40,083 nt of DNA from JANWHF01 sp036276235 (GTDB taxonomy: Bacteria; Planctomycetota; Phycisphaerae; Tepidisphaerales; Tepidisphaeraceae). The stretch is from positions 1 to 40,083 of the forward strand of contig DATBDZ010000176.1 in NCBI GenBank assembly GCA_036276235.1. The letters are read 5' to 3'. The translations under genes and the position numbers were made by a program. Under the pieces are notes generated by a model. The model saw only the letters and a list, made by a program, of their open reading frames with translations, made no database searches and was not told the DNA's origin. Positions 6,440 through 14,513 of this stretch are shown in pieces (the first letter of the stretch is position 1; each line of letters begins with the position of its first letter).

Positions 6440-7399
6440 ATGTTGAATACCCCTTCCGAGCAGCCATCGAGCCCTTCGCGCACCCTTCGTCTCGGAACGC
6501 GCGGCAGCCTGCTCGCGCGAACGCAGAGCCAGCTTGTCGCCGATCAGCTCGAGCAACGTCATCGTGGCTTAAAGATCGAGCTGCTCATTCTCAAAACCTC
6601 CGGCGATCAAATCGCCGATCGGCCGTTGCATGATATGGGCGGCAAGGGGCTCTTCACGCGCGAGCTCGAGCAGGCACTGCTCGATGGACAGGTGGATTTT
6701 GCCGTTCACAGTTTCAAGGACATGCCGACGACGATGCCGCTGGTGGATCAATCGCGGCTGATCGTCGCCGCCGTTCCGCAGCGGGAAGACCCGCGCGATC
6801 TGCTGGCGTGCATGTGCTGCAACAATATCGCCAATCTTCCCGAAGGGGCGCGCGTCGGCACTGGCAGTTTACGCCGGCGTTGTCAGCTTCTGGATCGGCG
6901 TCCTGATCTGCTGATCGAGCCGATCCGCGGAAATATCGACACACGTTTGCGCAAACTGCGCGAGGGGCAATTCGATGCCGTCATCCTCGCGATGGCGGGC
7001 GTGCGGCGGGCGGGGCTGTTTGATGGGGCAATCATGTTTCCGCTGGACGCAAGCGAACTGGTGCCCGCGCCCGCGCAGGGCGCGCTGGCGCTGCAATGCC
7101 GGCGCGATGATGCCGCGACGATCGAATTGCTCCGCGCGATTGGTGAGCCATCAGCGGCAACCTGCGTTGCCGCCGAGCGGGCGCTGGTGGCGCATTTGCA
7201 GGGGGATTGCCTTTCACCAATTGGCGCGCTGGCGACGATCAACGCCGGCCAAATCCATCTCACGGCAGCGGTGGGGGCGCGCGGCGGGAATACGCCGGTC
7301 ATCCGCGCCTCGGGCCAGGGAAATACGCCAGAAAGCGCTGCCGCTGAAACATTTTGCGCGCTTCAAATGCAAAACGTCATGAAGCTGCTCCACGGCTAA
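6440..7399 (+). CDS. hemC: Porphobilinogen deaminase (hydroxymethylbilane synthase)
   Basis: 319 residues, full family length. The enzyme joins four porphobilinogen units into hydroxymethylbilane in cytoplasmic tetrapyrrole synthesis. LRLGTRGSLLARTQSQ (about 17-32) is the N-terminal signature; VDFAVHSFKDMPT holds the catalytic Asp; GTGSLRRRCQL and PIRGNIDTRLRK hold the arginines that bind the growing chain; LQGDCLSPIGA (Cys257) carries the dipyrromethane cofactor attachment cysteine. The ATG at 6440 gives about 15 extra residues before the conserved start. No other heme genes are in the window. A TACT-loop hairpin pair follows at 7416-7477. Confidence 0.97.
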   Translation: MLNTPSEQPSSPSRTLRLGTRGSLLARTQSQLVADQLEQRHRGLKIELLILKTSGDQIADRPLHDMGGKGLFTRELEQALLDGQVDFAVHSFKDMPTTMPLVDQSRLIVAAVPQREDPRDLLACMCCNNIANLPEGARVGTGSLRRRCQLLDRRPDLLIEPIRGNIDTRLRKLREGQFDAVILAMAGVRRAGLFDGAIMFPLDASELVPAPAQGALALQCRRDDAATIELLRAIGEPSAATCVAAERALVAHLQGDCLSPIGALATINAGQIHLTAAVGARGGNTPVIRASGQGNTPESAAAETFCALQMQNVMKLLHG

Positions 7400-7415
7400 T
7401 TCAGAGAAATTGATT

Positions 7416-7477
7416 TGTAGGGTGGGTGTACTCGCCCCACCAAGAGCGACATGGTGGGCGAGTACGCCCACCCTACA
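7416..7477. repeat. TACT-loop inverted hairpin pair, family A copy 2
   Basis: TGTAGGGTGG boundary on the left and its complement on the right; inner arms as in the 81-139 copy, with one extra C in the left arm. It starts 17 bases after the hemC stop and may end its transcript. Confidence 0.9.
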
Positions 7478-7519
7478 TGATTCGATATTCAGCGAAGTCC
7501 ATCCATCTTCACTTTGAAA

Positions 7520-7561
7520 ATAGTGAATATGTCAAGGCGTCTCATTGACGGTTCACTATTC
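7520..7561. promoter_or_regulatory. Interrupted dyad upstream of the GAF/receiver gene
   Basis: AATAGTGAA (7520-7528), TAT, GTCAA (7532-7536), a nine-base centre, TTGAC (7546-7550), GG, TTCACTATT (7553-7561). Fourteen paired positions on each side make a strong hairpin or a two-part operator. It ends 46 bases before the proposed start at 7608 and has a base composition unlike the repeats around it, so a regulator site or leader hairpin is plausible. Whether it is DNA- or RNA-level is unknown. Confidence 0.55.
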
Positions 7562-7607
7562 GTGTAACTAAAATGAACCGGGGCGTAATCTTGCCGAGCC
7601 GAACCTT

Positions 7608-9296
7608 TTGGACGTTAAACGCGCTAAAGTTCTGGTCCTGGCCAATCAATCGTCGGCCAACGCCGCGGCAGTTGAGTGCCTGCGCGCCGCCTGCGATCTG
7701 GTGGAGATTCCCACCATCGATCAGGCGATCGAGCTGCTCCGCAAGGAGCATTTCAGCGCGATCTTTTCCGATTCGGCTGATTTCCTTCCGCTGGAGCGCG
7801 CCCTGGTTTCCCAGCAGGCGAGCCTTGTGCTCAATACGATCGGCGAAGGTGTTTGCATCGTCGATTCGGAAGCCCGCTGTAACTGGATGAACAAGAAGAT
7901 GCAGGCGTGGCCGCCGAAGGTACACGAGAAAATTCGCCGCTCCTGCAAGGAAGCCTTTGATCTGTTCGCCAAGCAGCAATCCCCGCAGCCCGCCGACGCC
8001 TCTCCCGCCAATCGTGCCAAGCGATACATGTTGAATGTGGACGATCAGCAGTATCTGGAAATGATCGCCTCGCCGGTGATCAGTCCGTCGATGCAGGTCG
8101 TGCAGGTTGTGGCGGTGATATGGGATGCAACGGGCACGCGCCGGCTTCAGCAGAAGCTCGACGCGATCGACCGAGCCGGCCGCGAGCTGGTCCGCCTCGA
8201 GGCCGATGCATTGAGCAAGCTCAATGTCGGCGAGCGCCTCAAGCTGCTGGAAGAAAAAATCATCGGCTTCACGCGCGAGCTGATGCATTTCGATCATTTC
8301 GCAATTCGCGTCCTCGATCGAAAGAGCGGCAAGCTGGAGATGGTGATCAGCACGGGCCTGCCCAACGATGCGCTGAACATCGATCTGTTCGCCCAGACCG
8401 AAGGGAACGGCATCAGCGGATATGTCGCCGCCAGCGGCAGGTCTTACATCTGCCCGGATGTCGAGCGCGATCCGCGTTACGTGATGGGCCTCGACCAGGC
8501 CAAGAGCAGCCTCACGGTCCCGCTCACATTGCACGATCGCGTGATCGGCGTCTTCAACATAGAGAGCCGCCAGCGCGCGGCTTTTAACGAAGACGATCGA
8601 CAGTTCGCGGAAATCTTCGGCCGCTATGTCGCGATCGCGCTGAACATCCTCAATCTGATGGTGGTCGAGCGCGTCAGCACGAGCCATACGGTGGCGGATA
8701 CCGTCTGCAGCGAAGCCGCCGGCCCCCTCAATGATATTTCCTCGGATGCCACCGCGCTGATCGAAGAGTACATCGGCCACGACGAGCTGCGGCAGAAGCT
8801 TCAGCAAATTCTCGATAACGTCGCGAATATCCGCCGCTGCATGCGCCAGGCGGCCGAAGGGCCCAATGTCGTGCTGGGTGCCAGCGATGTGAAGGCGGAG
8901 AAAGACCCGGTGCTCGATGGCGCCGAGATTCTCGTCGCCGACGATGAGCCAAACATCCGCGCGACGATCAGCGACATTCTTCGCAAGTACGGCGCGACGG
9001 TGACGATGGCCACCAACGGCGCCGACGCGATCGTGCAGCTTGAAGCGCGTGAATTCGCGCTGGTTGTCAGCGACATCAAGATGCCGGACAAAACGGGTTA
9101 CGATGTCTTCGCCGCCGCCCGCAAGAAGTATCCCACCATCCCCATCATCCTGATGACCGGCTTCGGCTACGACCCCAATCACTCCATCGTCCGCGCCAGC
9201 CAGGAAGGGCTGCAGGCGGTTCTCTTTAAGCCGTTCAAAGTCGATCAACTCCTCGCTGAAGTTCGCAAAGCGCTGCAATCGCCGGTTTCGAGATAG
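7608..9296 (+). CDS. GAF / degenerate histidine-kinase dimer domain / receiver signalling protein
   Basis: 562 residues. In order: an N-terminal receiver-like alpha/beta domain (about 5-70) without a clear phospho-acceptor; a PAS-like segment (about 75-180, LNTIGEGVCIVDSEARCNWMN); a helical linker; a GAF domain (about 210-350, with GNGISGYVAASGRSYICPDV and SSLTVPLTLHDRVIGVFNIES); a helical segment (about 355-420) like a histidine-kinase DHp; then a C-terminal receiver (about 440-560) with ILVADDEPN, the phospho-acceptor Asp489 in VVSDIKMPD, and a conserved K in LFKPF. The DHp-like stretch has Ser368 where the H-box histidine should be, and no ATPase domain follows, so it cannot autophosphorylate. 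The start is TTG 7608; no in-frame ATG or GTG occurs before the upstream stop at 7569. Confidence 0.8.
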   Translation: MDVKRAKVLVLANQSSANAAAVECLRAACDLVEIPTIDQAIELLRKEHFSAIFSDSADFLPLERALVSQQASLVLNTIGEGVCIVDSEARCNWMNKKMQAWPPKVHEKIRRSCKEAFDLFAKQQSPQPADASPANRAKRYMLNVDDQQYLEMIASPVISPSMQVVQVVAVIWDATGTRRLQQKLDAIDRAGRELVRLEADALSKLNVGERLKLLEEKIIGFTRELMHFDHFAIRVLDRKSGKLEMVISTGLPNDALNIDLFAQTEGNGISGYVAASGRSYICPDVERDPRYVMGLDQAKSSLTVPLTLHDRVIGVFNIESRQRAAFNEDDRQFAEIFGRYVAIALNILNLMVVERVSTSHTVADTVCSEAAGPLNDISSDATALIEEYIGHDELRQKLQQILDNVANIRRCMRQAAEGPNVVLGASDVKAEKDPVLDGAEILVADDEPNIRATISDILRKYGATVTMATNGADAIVQLEAREFALVVSDIKMPDKTGYDVFAAARKKYPTIPIILMTGFGYDPNHSIVRASQEGLQAVLFKPFKVDQLLAEVRKALQSPVSR

Positions 9297-9425
9297 GGCA
9301 AAAATGTGGCATGGGCATCCTGTCCATGGCTTGCGGTACGGCGCAAGCGTTGGCTGTGCCTGGCTCGCTCGTGATCGAACCGCATCGTGCGGCTCCCGTT
9401 TCCCTGTAAGCGGAAACCAACTGTC

Positions 9426-9466
9426 ATGCTGAGTGGCCATGCGGCTGCGCCGCACCCGCGAAGCAT
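9426..9466 (+). repeat. ATGCT-GA...GA-AGCAT hairpin, copy 2
   Basis: ATGCT, GA, a variable stretch, GCGGC, loop TGC, GCCGC, a variable stretch, GA, AGCAT. It is the opposite-orientation relative of 151-191 and, like it, is joined to a family A hairpin pair by the spacer GAAAACGGA. Confidence 0.8.
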
Positions 9467-9477
9467 GAAAACGGATG

Positions 9478-9538
9478 TGTAGGGTGGGCGTACTCGCCCA
9501 CCATGAGCGACGTGGTGGGCGAGTACGCCCACCCTACA
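9478..9538. repeat. TACT-loop inverted hairpin pair, family A copy 3
   Basis: The most symmetric copy: GGTGGGCG, TACT, CGCCCACC on the left and GGTGGGCG, AGTA, CGCCCACC on the right, bounded by TGTAGG and CCTACA. Confidence 0.92.
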
Positions 9539-9561
9539 CGAATTCGCGACATTTTCAGAGC

Positions 9562-9627
9562 AGGTACTCCGAAGCATCTGGCCGGCTGGCGCGAAGGGGC
9601 CAGATGCTTCGGAGTACCTCAGCATGA
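9562..9627. repeat. TACT-loop inverted hairpin pair, family B copy 2
   Basis: Arms GGTACTCCGAAGCATCTGG (9563-) and the complement ending at 9618 are shared with 2562-2654, while the loop between the arms differs. The right side extends into TCAGCATGAC, completing the inner hairpin there; on the left side the ATGCTGA half is missing. Confidence 0.85.
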
Positions 9628-9656
9628 CGCATCTCGGTACGAATTGAGCATGTCTG

Positions 9657-9983
9657 CTATCGCACGCTCTTCCCCGTCAGCGCCCGCGCGATGTTGGCGT
9701 TGTTTGATGGACTCGACACTTGCCGATCCGGTTCTCCGATAATCTGTGGCATGATCGCTGATGTAATGACGGGGGCCGGAACGATTGCCGTCGCCGACAA
9801 TCGCCGCGCGGGTTCGGAAGGTGCTTTGCCGAGCAGCTGCTCCATCTGCTTAACCTCCGCCTGCTTGGAAACGAGGCGCGCCTGGATTTCATCCAGCTGT
9901 GCCTTCAGTGACTGCACCTCTTTGAGGGCGGCCTGATAGAGCGTCTCTCCCTGCTGCATCCATTGCTGGAAGGTGATGGTCAC
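9657..9983 (-). CDS. Small coiled-coil protein, unknown function
   Basis: 108 residues from GTG 9983, which has GGAAAGGA just upstream. Residues about 12-52 (ETLYQAALKEVQSLKAQ, QLLGKAP) form a clear heptad coiled coil; the remaining 55 residues are Pro/Ser/Ala-rich and look disordered. A longer reading to 10295 would overlap the divergent glycosidase gene by about 100 bases and adds only low-complexity residues, so it was not used. I do not recognise a family. It is divergent from the glycosidase gene across about 210 bases. Confidence 0.5.
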   Translation of the reverse strand: MTITFQQWMQQGETLYQAALKEVQSLKAQLDEIQARLVSKQAEVKQMEQLLGKAPSEPARRLSATAIVPAPVITSAIMPQIIGEPDRQVSSPSNNANIARALTGKSVR

Positions 9984-10191
9984 ATGTCCTTTCCAAGGCA
10001 ACCGAAGACGCCTGCTGACGGAATTATTGGCAGGCTGGATTTTTGTCGCTGGAATCCTGTGGCGGGTCTGATAACAAATACTCGCCGCCGCGAGGGATTT
10101 ATACCCTGTCGCGTCCGCTGCTCGAAAGAGTATAAGGTCATTTGAACAGGCGCTGAGCCCGTGATAGTAAAGGCTTCGAGGACGCGGTCTC

Positions 10192-11433
10192 GTGACAGGA
10201 AATCCTTCATCCAGCGCAGCAATCCGCCCGGCCGACTCGGTGGATACGTTGCGATTCATGTTCGCGGTCGGCATCGAATGCTCCTGCCCGCGCAATGCGA
10301 GCGGGCGCGTCGATCAGCTTCGCGATACCGGCCACTACGAAATGTGGCGGACGGATCTGAAGCTGGTTCGCGAGCTGGGCCTGCGCTATCTGCGCTACGG
10401 CCCGCCGATCTATCGCATCTGGCGAAACAAGGACGATTACGATTGGACTTGGCTCGACCCCGTGATGCACGAGATGCGCCGGCTGGGCATCGTGCCGATC
10501 ATCGATCTGCTGCATTTTGGCTTGCCCGATTGGCTGGGGGATTTTCAGAATCCACAGTGGCCGCAATATTTTGCGGAGTATGCCGGCCAGTTCGCCGAGC
10601 GCTATCCGTGGGTGCGATACTATACGCCGGTCAATGAAATTTACGTGACGGCGCTTTTCTCCGCGTCCTTCGGCTGGTGGAACGAGCGGCTGATGACGGA
10701 CGCCGGCTTCGTCACCAACATCAAGCATTGCTGCCGCGCTTCGCTGCTGGCGATGCGGCGCATTCTGGATCTGCGGCCGGATGCGATCTTCATCTACAGC
10801 GAAAGCACCGAATACGTACACCCCGGCAGCCCCGACACCGTCGCCGCGGCACATTTCATGAACGAGCGGCGATTCCTCTCGCTCGATCTACTCTTCGGCC
10901 ACGATGTCACCGCGACGATCTATCGCTATCTGCTGGCCGGCGGCATGAGCGCCGAGGAATACCTCTGGTTCATGGGCCAGCGCGAGCTGCGAAGCCATTG
11001 CATTATGGGGACGGATTATTACGTGACGAATGAGCATGTGCTCAAGTCTGACGGCCGCGCCATCGGGGCGGGGGATGTGTACGGCTACTACGTGATTACT
11101 CGTCAATACTACGATCGCTATCGATTACCCGTGATGCACACCGAAACCAACCGCACGGCACAATTCGCGGTTGAATGGCTCTGGAAGGAATGGATGAATC
11201 TCCTTCGCCTCCGCGAAGACGGCGTGCCGATCATCGGCTTCACCTGGTTTGGCCTGGTCGATATGAAGGACTGGGACACCGCCCTCACGCAAACGCGCGG
11301 CACGGTAAACAAAGTGGGCCTCTACACGCTGGCCCGCAAGCCACGCAAAGTCGCGCGCGAATATCGGCGGCTCGTGGAGGAGTACAGCCATCTGCCGATC
11401 AGCAGCACGAAATTCCCAATTCTCACAGCGTAG
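10192..11433 (+). CDS. GH1-like (beta/alpha)8 glycoside hydrolase
   Basis: 413 residues, similar in order of elements to family 1 beta-glucosidases. FMFAVGIECS (about 22-31) is the first strand; ELGLRYLRYGPP and GIVPIIDLLHFGLPDWL follow; YYTPVNEIYVTALF contains the acid/base Glu149 (canonical NEP, here NEI); HTETNRT contains the likely nucleophile Glu318 (canonical ENG, here ETN); GFTWFGLVDMKDW is the usual W-x-x-x-D region. No signal peptide, so cytoplasmic. Both catalytic glutamates are present but their contexts are divergent, so the substrate is not predictable. The start is GTG 10192; ATG 10258 would begin exactly at the first strand. It ends in a strong inverted repeat shared with the convergent gene. 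Confidence 0.75.
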   Translation: MTGNPSSSAAIRPADSVDTLRFMFAVGIECSCPRNASGRVDQLRDTGHYEMWRTDLKLVRELGLRYLRYGPPIYRIWRNKDDYDWTWLDPVMHEMRRLGIVPIIDLLHFGLPDWLGDFQNPQWPQYFAEYAGQFAERYPWVRYYTPVNEIYVTALFSASFGWWNERLMTDAGFVTNIKHCCRASLLAMRRILDLRPDAIFIYSESTEYVHPGSPDTVAAAHFMNERRFLSLDLLFGHDVTATIYRYLLAGGMSAEEYLWFMGQRELRSHCIMGTDYYVTNEHVLKSDGRAIGAGDVYGYYVITRQYYDRYRLPVMHTETNRTAQFAVEWLWKEWMNLLRLREDGVPIIGFTWFGLVDMKDWDTALTQTRGTVNKVGLYTLARKPRKVAREYRRLVEEYSHLPISSTKFPILTA

Positions 11434-11481
11434 AGAAATCGCAATCGGCGGGATTTATCCCCAACGCGGCACCTGTCAAGC

Positions 11482-11596
11482 ACTGGAAGGGGGTCGGGAG
11501 TCCTTCCATTTGGTGAGACGCGTTATTTTCGGGCGAATTTGATGCTAAACTGGGTTTGGAAGAACGCTGAGGAAGGACTCCCGACCCCCTTCCAGT
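11482..11596. repeat. 26-bp perfect inverted repeat between convergent genes
   Basis: Arms 11482-11507 and 11571-11596 are exact reverse complements (starting ACTGGAAGGGGGTCGG), separated by 63 bases. The arms contain no other copy in this window. Being between the ends of a plus-strand and a minus-strand gene it can act as a bidirectional terminator, but the long spacer with A/T-rich content also fits a small non-autonomous element. Confidence 0.88.
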
Positions 11597-11606
11597 CCGA
11601 GACCCC

Positions 11607-12200
11607 TCACCGCACCCTCTGCAAAGCACTCTGCAAATCTCGATCCTGCACGTCCCCGATCTGTAGCAACCGAATATCGCTCACTCGCCAGCCTTCGTTG
11701 AGCAGCTTCCAGTCGAACTGGAATTTGCTGTTCATTGTTGGCGGGGAGCCGGGTGCGGATTGGTTGCTGAAGATGTTGGCCGTCACCGTGATGATCGTGC
11801 CGGTCTGCTCGACATCGCTGTGCTGCATGTAGGCGGAATTGAGCTGGATCATCTGCGCGCCGGCCTGGGCGTATTGCGCGACTTGATCGCTGCCGCTCGT
11901 GTTGGCGTTGCCGCCGGCGTAGCGGAAGGTGACATCGGGGGCGAGTTTGGCGCGGAAGCCGGACCAGTCGCCGTGGGAGACCATCGCCAGGAGTTGCTCG
12001 GTTCCCTTCTGGGCTTTTTCCTTGTCGGTATCGACGAAGTAGCTGAGGGCAAACCACGCCACCGCCACAATGATCACGCTGATGCCGTTGATGCGCAGCG
12101 CGCGGTTTTGGCGGGTGTTGCCGTTCCAGAAGACGACCGCTCCAAAGATCGCCAGAATCGCGGGAATCCAGAGGGGGATATCGAAGAGGATGTCGGTCAT
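11607..12200 (-). CDS. Membrane-anchored NTF2-like domain protein
   Basis: 197 residues. Two hydrophobic helices at the N-terminus (about 6-26 and 38-56) are followed by a soluble domain. The soluble part (about 62-190) has the layout of the NTF2-like/SnoaL cone: a helix (KGTEQLLAMVSHGDWSGFRAKLAPDVTFRY), a second helix rich in Ala/Gln, and several beta strands ending in WRVSDIRLLQIGD. No catalytic residues are obvious. Function unknown; the domain would face the cytoplasm or periplasm depending on topology. The start ATG at 12200 has AGGA about 8 bases upstream. The gap to the divergent Maf gene contains a heptamer repeat array. Confidence 0.65.
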   Translation of the reverse strand: MTDILFDIPLWIPAILAIFGAVVFWNGNTRQNRALRINGISVIIVAVAWFALSYFVDTDKEKAQKGTEQLLAMVSHGDWSGFRAKLAPDVTFRYAGGNANTSGSDQVAQYAQAGAQMIQLNSAYMQHSDVEQTGTIITVTANIFSNQSAPGSPPTMNSKFQFDWKLLNEGWRVSDIRLLQIGDVQDRDLQSALQRVR

Positions 12201-12240
12201 GGGTGGATCCTGTATCGGGCGGATTTGTCGGGCTTAATTC

Positions 12241-12374
12241 GTGATGCGTGATGCGTGATGCGTAATGCGTAATGCGTAATGCGTAATGCGTAATGCGTAA
12301 TGCGTAATGCGTAATGCGTAATGCGTAATGCATCCCTTCTTCTTACGCATTACGAATTACGCATCACGCATTAG
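12241..12374. repeat. Heptamer tandem array with inverted arm (GTRATGC x13)
   Basis: Thirteen contiguous 7-base units fill 12241-12331: three GTGATGC then ten GTAATGC. After an 11-base centre come complementary heptamers at 12347-12374 (GCATTAC, GAATTAC, GCATCAC, GCATTAG). The element forms a long slipped hairpin in the divergent promoter gap between the NTF2-like gene and the glycosylation operon. Copy number is likely to vary between strains. Confidence 0.95.
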
Positions 12375-12446
12375 TCACCACGCACCCAACCTTTCCACTC
12401 CCCTCAACATTTCCACCGCTTCGGTCCGATAACAGTCACAGCGTCC

Positions 12447-14513
12447 ATGACCGAAGGCACTGAAATCTCCTCGCGCTTTGTTCTTCCGGCGGATGCTCCG
12501 TATCTGAAGAACCTGGCCGCGCTGTGGACGGCCCACCCGGCGCTGGCGGCTCAGATTGAGGCAATCGAAATTCCTGCCGGCTATCGCGTTGAGCCTTCCA
12601 AGGCTGGCGTGCCGACCTTGGCGGCTCCTACCGCGGACGGCCGCACGGTTTATCTGCACAGCCGCTACGAGCCGCTGGCCGAGGCCACAAAGCTGGTCGA
12701 GCCGGCCAAGACTGACACCAACCTTGTCTTTTACGTTTTTGGATGCGGGCTGGGTTACCACATCAAGCTGCTTTTCGAGAAAGCCGCCGGTGAGGCGATG
12801 ATCTGCGTTTTCGAGGCTGACCTAAATGTGCTGCGGATCGCGTTTGAGCAGATCGATTATTCCCAGCTGATCGAAAGCCGGCGCGTTTGGTTTTTCGCTC
12901 GCGCGGATAAATCGGAGATTATGACCCGCCTGACTGGCCAGGCCGCGCTGATGGCGGTCGGCATTCAGGAAATTACGCACATCCCCAGCCAGCAGGCGTC
13001 GCCGGAGTTTTACGCGCAGATTCGCCGCGATCTGGAGGAGTTCGCATCGTACGGCCGCACCAGCCTGCAGACGCTGGTGCTCAACAGCAAGCGGACCGCC
13101 GAAAATATCGCCCGCAACGTCGGCTGGTATCTTTCCGGCCCGTGCATCTCGCGGCTGAAGGACCTGCACAAGGGAGAGCCGGCGATCATCGTTTCCGCTG
13201 GGCCCTCGCTGCGGAAAAACAAGCATTTGCTGAAGGATCTGGCCGACAAGGCGGTGCTGATCGCGGTGCAGACGACACTCCAGCCGTTGCTGGAAATGGG
13301 CGTTGAGCCGCGCTTTGTGACGACGCTGGATTATCACCAGATCAGCGCACAGTTTTACGAAAAATTGCCGAGAAATCTCGCGGCGGAATTGGTCGCGGAT
13401 TCCAAAGCCAACGCGGCGATTCTCAAGGCATATCCGGGGCCGGTGTCGGTGCTGGGCAACACTTTCGCTGAAGGCTTGTTGCGGGAGATGCAGCTCAACA
13501 AAGCGCGGCTGCGCGATGGCGCAACCGTTGCCCATCTGGCGTATTACCTGGCCGAGCATCTGGGGTGCGATCCAATCATCTTCATCGGGCAGGATTTGGG
13601 TTTTGGCGATGGCCTTTGCTATACGCCGGGCACGAGTCACGAAGACGTTTGGCGGCCGGAGCTATCGCGATTTGGCACGATCGAGATGAAGCAGTGGGAC
13701 GTGATTGTGCGCGAGCGATTCATCCTTCGCCGCATCCCTGATTTTGAAGGGCGACCCATGTATACCGAAGAACGGCTGTTCACGTATTTGCAGCAATTCG
13801 AGCGAGATTTCGCGCACGCCCGCGCGCGGGTGATCGATGCGACCGAAGGCGGTGCCGCCAAGCGCGGCGCGACGGTGATGCCGCTGGCCAGCGCGATCGC
13901 CGAGTTTTGCACGCGGCCGCTTTCAGGCTTGCGCGCGCAGTATCCGGGCATCAACACAACGCGCGACGGCGCTGCGATCGATTGCCTGCGGCGGCGCTGC
14001 GGAGAAGCGCGGGAGATCGAGCGGATCAGCCGCCAGACGCTTCCGCTGCTGGAGGAGATTCGCGATCACAATGGAGATCAGACGCGCGTCAATCGGGCGA
14101 TTGCATCAATCGATACGCTCCGCGCGCGAATGAACGAGCTGGGACCGTGCTATGACCTGGTGACGCAGCTCACGCAGAACACGGAATTCGAACGATTCAA
14201 AACGGATCGGCGAATCGCCGCTTCGAAAGCCTGTGGCGTCGAATTGCAGAAGAAGCAGGTCGATCGAGACATCGGCAACGTGCGCGGCGTCATGAACGCC
14301 GCGGCGGATTTCCAGAAGCTGATGGACGAAGTCATCGAGCTTCTGCAGGAGCGCGGCGAGGAACCAATCGCTGGGGAAGAAGATGGTGTGGGCGTGGAAG
14401 ATTGTGCAGACGAACAGGCTAGCGCGGACGAGGAACACGCCCCGGCCGAATCGCACGCCGCAAGTGAAGATCATTCCGAAAGCGAAGACCAACCCAGGAG
14501 CCTTGCCGCTTGA
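12447..14513 (+). CDS. Maf/DUF115 motility-associated glycosyltransferase (MptE-like)
   Basis: 688 residues, first gene of the glycosylation operon. The central MptE-like (DUF115) domain spans about 220-400: EPAIIVSAGPSLRKN (about 244-258) is the nucleotide-binding-type signature, followed by TTLDYHQISAQFY, DGATVAHLAYYLAEHLGCDPIIFIGQDLGF and CYTPGTSHED. N-terminal residues about 85-200 (YVFGCGLGYHIKLLFEK, ICVFEADLNVLRIAFEQ) are the usual Maf N-domain. In characterised relatives Maf proteins transfer CMP-nonulosonic acids to Ser/Thr of flagellin in the cytoplasm. The last 50 residues are an acidic Glu/Asp/Ala/Ser tail. The ATG at 12447 is preceded by no strong ribosome site. The stop overlaps the next start. 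Confidence 0.85.
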   Translation: MTEGTEISSRFVLPADAPYLKNLAALWTAHPALAAQIEAIEIPAGYRVEPSKAGVPTLAAPTADGRTVYLHSRYEPLAEATKLVEPAKTDTNLVFYVFGCGLGYHIKLLFEKAAGEAMICVFEADLNVLRIAFEQIDYSQLIESRRVWFFARADKSEIMTRLTGQAALMAVGIQEITHIPSQQASPEFYAQIRRDLEEFASYGRTSLQTLVLNSKRTAENIARNVGWYLSGPCISRLKDLHKGEPAIIVSAGPSLRKNKHLLKDLADKAVLIAVQTTLQPLLEMGVEPRFVTTLDYHQISAQFYEKLPRNLAAELVADSKANAAILKAYPGPVSVLGNTFAEGLLREMQLNKARLRDGATVAHLAYYLAEHLGCDPIIFIGQDLGFGDGLCYTPGTSHEDVWRPELSRFGTIEMKQWDVIVRERFILRRIPDFEGRPMYTEERLFTYLQQFERDFAHARARVIDATEGGAAKRGATVMPLASAIAEFCTRPLSGLRAQYPGINTTRDGAAIDCLRRRCGEAREIERISRQTLPLLEEIRDHNGDQTRVNRAIASIDTLRARMNELGPCYDLVTQLTQNTEFERFKTDRRIAASKACGVELQKKQVDRDIGNVRGVMNAAADFQKLMDEVIELLQERGEEPIAGEEDGVGVEDCADEQASADEEHAPAESHAASEDHSESEDQPRSLAA

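Larger units (their letters stand above)
9297..9656. repeat. Gene-free stretch with three palindromic repeats
   Basis: No credible gene between the receiver protein and the minus-strand coiled-coil gene. It contains the ATGCT-bounded hairpin at 9426-9466, family A copy 3 at 9478-9538 and family B copy 2 at 9562-9627. The first 125 bases have no structure that I can identify. Confidence 0.8.

Noticed and set aside
7542..9455. Long minus-strand open frame (637 codons)
   Set aside because: It lies antisense to the GAF/receiver gene, whose domains are clear; the composition (His/Asp/Arg-rich) is that of a mirror frame in GC-rich DNA.
9984..10295. N-terminal extension of the small coiled-coil gene
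   Set aside because: It would overlap the start of the divergent glycosidase gene and is low-complexity; GTG 9983 has a ribosome site.
12241..12374. CRISPR array
   Set aside because: Repeats are 7 bases and directly contiguous with no spacers, and no cas genes are present.
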